Source: Acidobacteriota bacterium (GTDB taxonomy: Bacteria; Acidobacteriota; Terriglobia; Bryobacterales; Bryobacteraceae). From it: a stretch of DNA of 37,216 nt. The stretch lies in contig VFZU01000053.1 of NCBI GenBank assembly GCA_016870995.1, forward strand, positions 1 to 37,216, read 5' to 3'. Of this stretch, positions 37,143-37,216 are shown in pieces. Made by a program: the position numbers and the translations under genes. Positions within the stretch are counted from its first letter, which is position 1. The number at the start of each line of letters is the position of its first letter. Under the pieces are notes generated by a model, which did no database searches, was not told the DNA's origin, and worked only from the letters and a program-made list of their open reading frames with translations.

Positions 37143-37216
37143 ATGGGTCATGCTAAACCTTTCACAAATCCGTTAGCGGCGGAGAAAGAGGAAAGGCAGA
37201 TGACCCGAAAGCAGAA
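37143..37216 (+). CDS. Possible partial gene running off the window
   Basis: An ATG preceded by aaaagga opens a frame (MGHAKPFTNPLAAEKEERQM...) that remains open for 24 codons to the edge. A second ATG lies at 37200. The spacing from aagga to the ATG is short. No family can be named from so little sequence. Confidence 0.3.
   Translation, partial: MGHAKPFTNPLAAEKEERQMTRKQ

Larger units (their letters stand above)
36905..37216. other. Window-edge region with only fragments
   Basis: No complete gene is visible. It holds a short signal-peptide-like frame (37040-37117) and a frame left open at the edge (37143-37216). The first 135 bases show nothing that I can identify. Confidence 0.6.

Overview
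The window looks like the replication-origin neighbourhood of an acidobacterial chromosome, probably of the Solibacter/Bryobacter type. This is an inference from gene content: a PadR regulator paired with a (broken) ADOP/MacB-type permease, a CE15 glucuronoyl esterase, a sulfatase, and lineage-style hypothetical genes. No 16S rRNA or taxonomic marker search was possible.

Layout. (1) 1-10.7 kb is accessory and housekeeping: a truncated ADOP permease with its PadR regulator, a CE15 esterase coupled to a prepilin-peptidase-like protein, a PLP decarboxylase, a purple-acid-phosphatase-like enzyme, a sulfatase, groS, an OmpH/Skp chaperone with a small membrane protein, a GYD-domain gene interrupted by one in-frame TAA, a secreted alpha/beta hydrolase and an MDR oxidoreductase. 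(2) 10.7-16.3 kb is the replication block gyrB-dnaN-dnaA, all on the minus strand and without recF. DnaA-box-like sites and AT-rich DNA flank dnaA, followed by tRNA-Gly(GCC). (3) 16.3-20.6 kb is a tight minus-strand operon: glycosyltransferase, alanine racemase, enolase-superfamily sugar-acid dehydratase and OxyR. (4) 20.6-21.4 kb holds a small protein plus a nucleotidyltransferase, a two-gene unit whose second gene ends at a premature TAA. (5) 21.4-30.4 kb is a surface-polysaccharide cluster: a Wzt-type ABC ATPase with a C-terminal substrate domain, a methyltransferase fused to a long coiled coil, a GT2-GT4 fusion, a DPM1-like GT2 and three further GT2 enzymes. (6) 30.4-34.6 kb is tRNA-Met(CAT), parB, parA, a 518-bp gene-free interval with four parS sites, and mnmG. 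(7) 34.6-37.2 kb holds purD, tRNA-Arg(CCT), a multiply disrupted pseudogene, a small secreted protein and the window edge.

How the parts may work together. dnaA/dnaN/gyrB with the DnaA-box region and parABS are the initiation and segregation machinery, split apart here by about 14 kb of polysaccharide and cell-envelope genes. In the polysaccharide cluster the Wzt-like ATPase directly overlaps a methyltransferase-coiled-coil protein. That pairing resembles, by analogy only, the WbdD/Wzt systems in which terminal methylation and a coiled-coil ruler set chain length before export. No Wzm permease is visible.

The strongest direct observations are the four parS palindromes, the two otherwise intact genes broken by a single TAA, the methyltransferase-ruler/Wzt pair, and an OxyR reading frame that runs into the antisense strand of tRNA-Gly.
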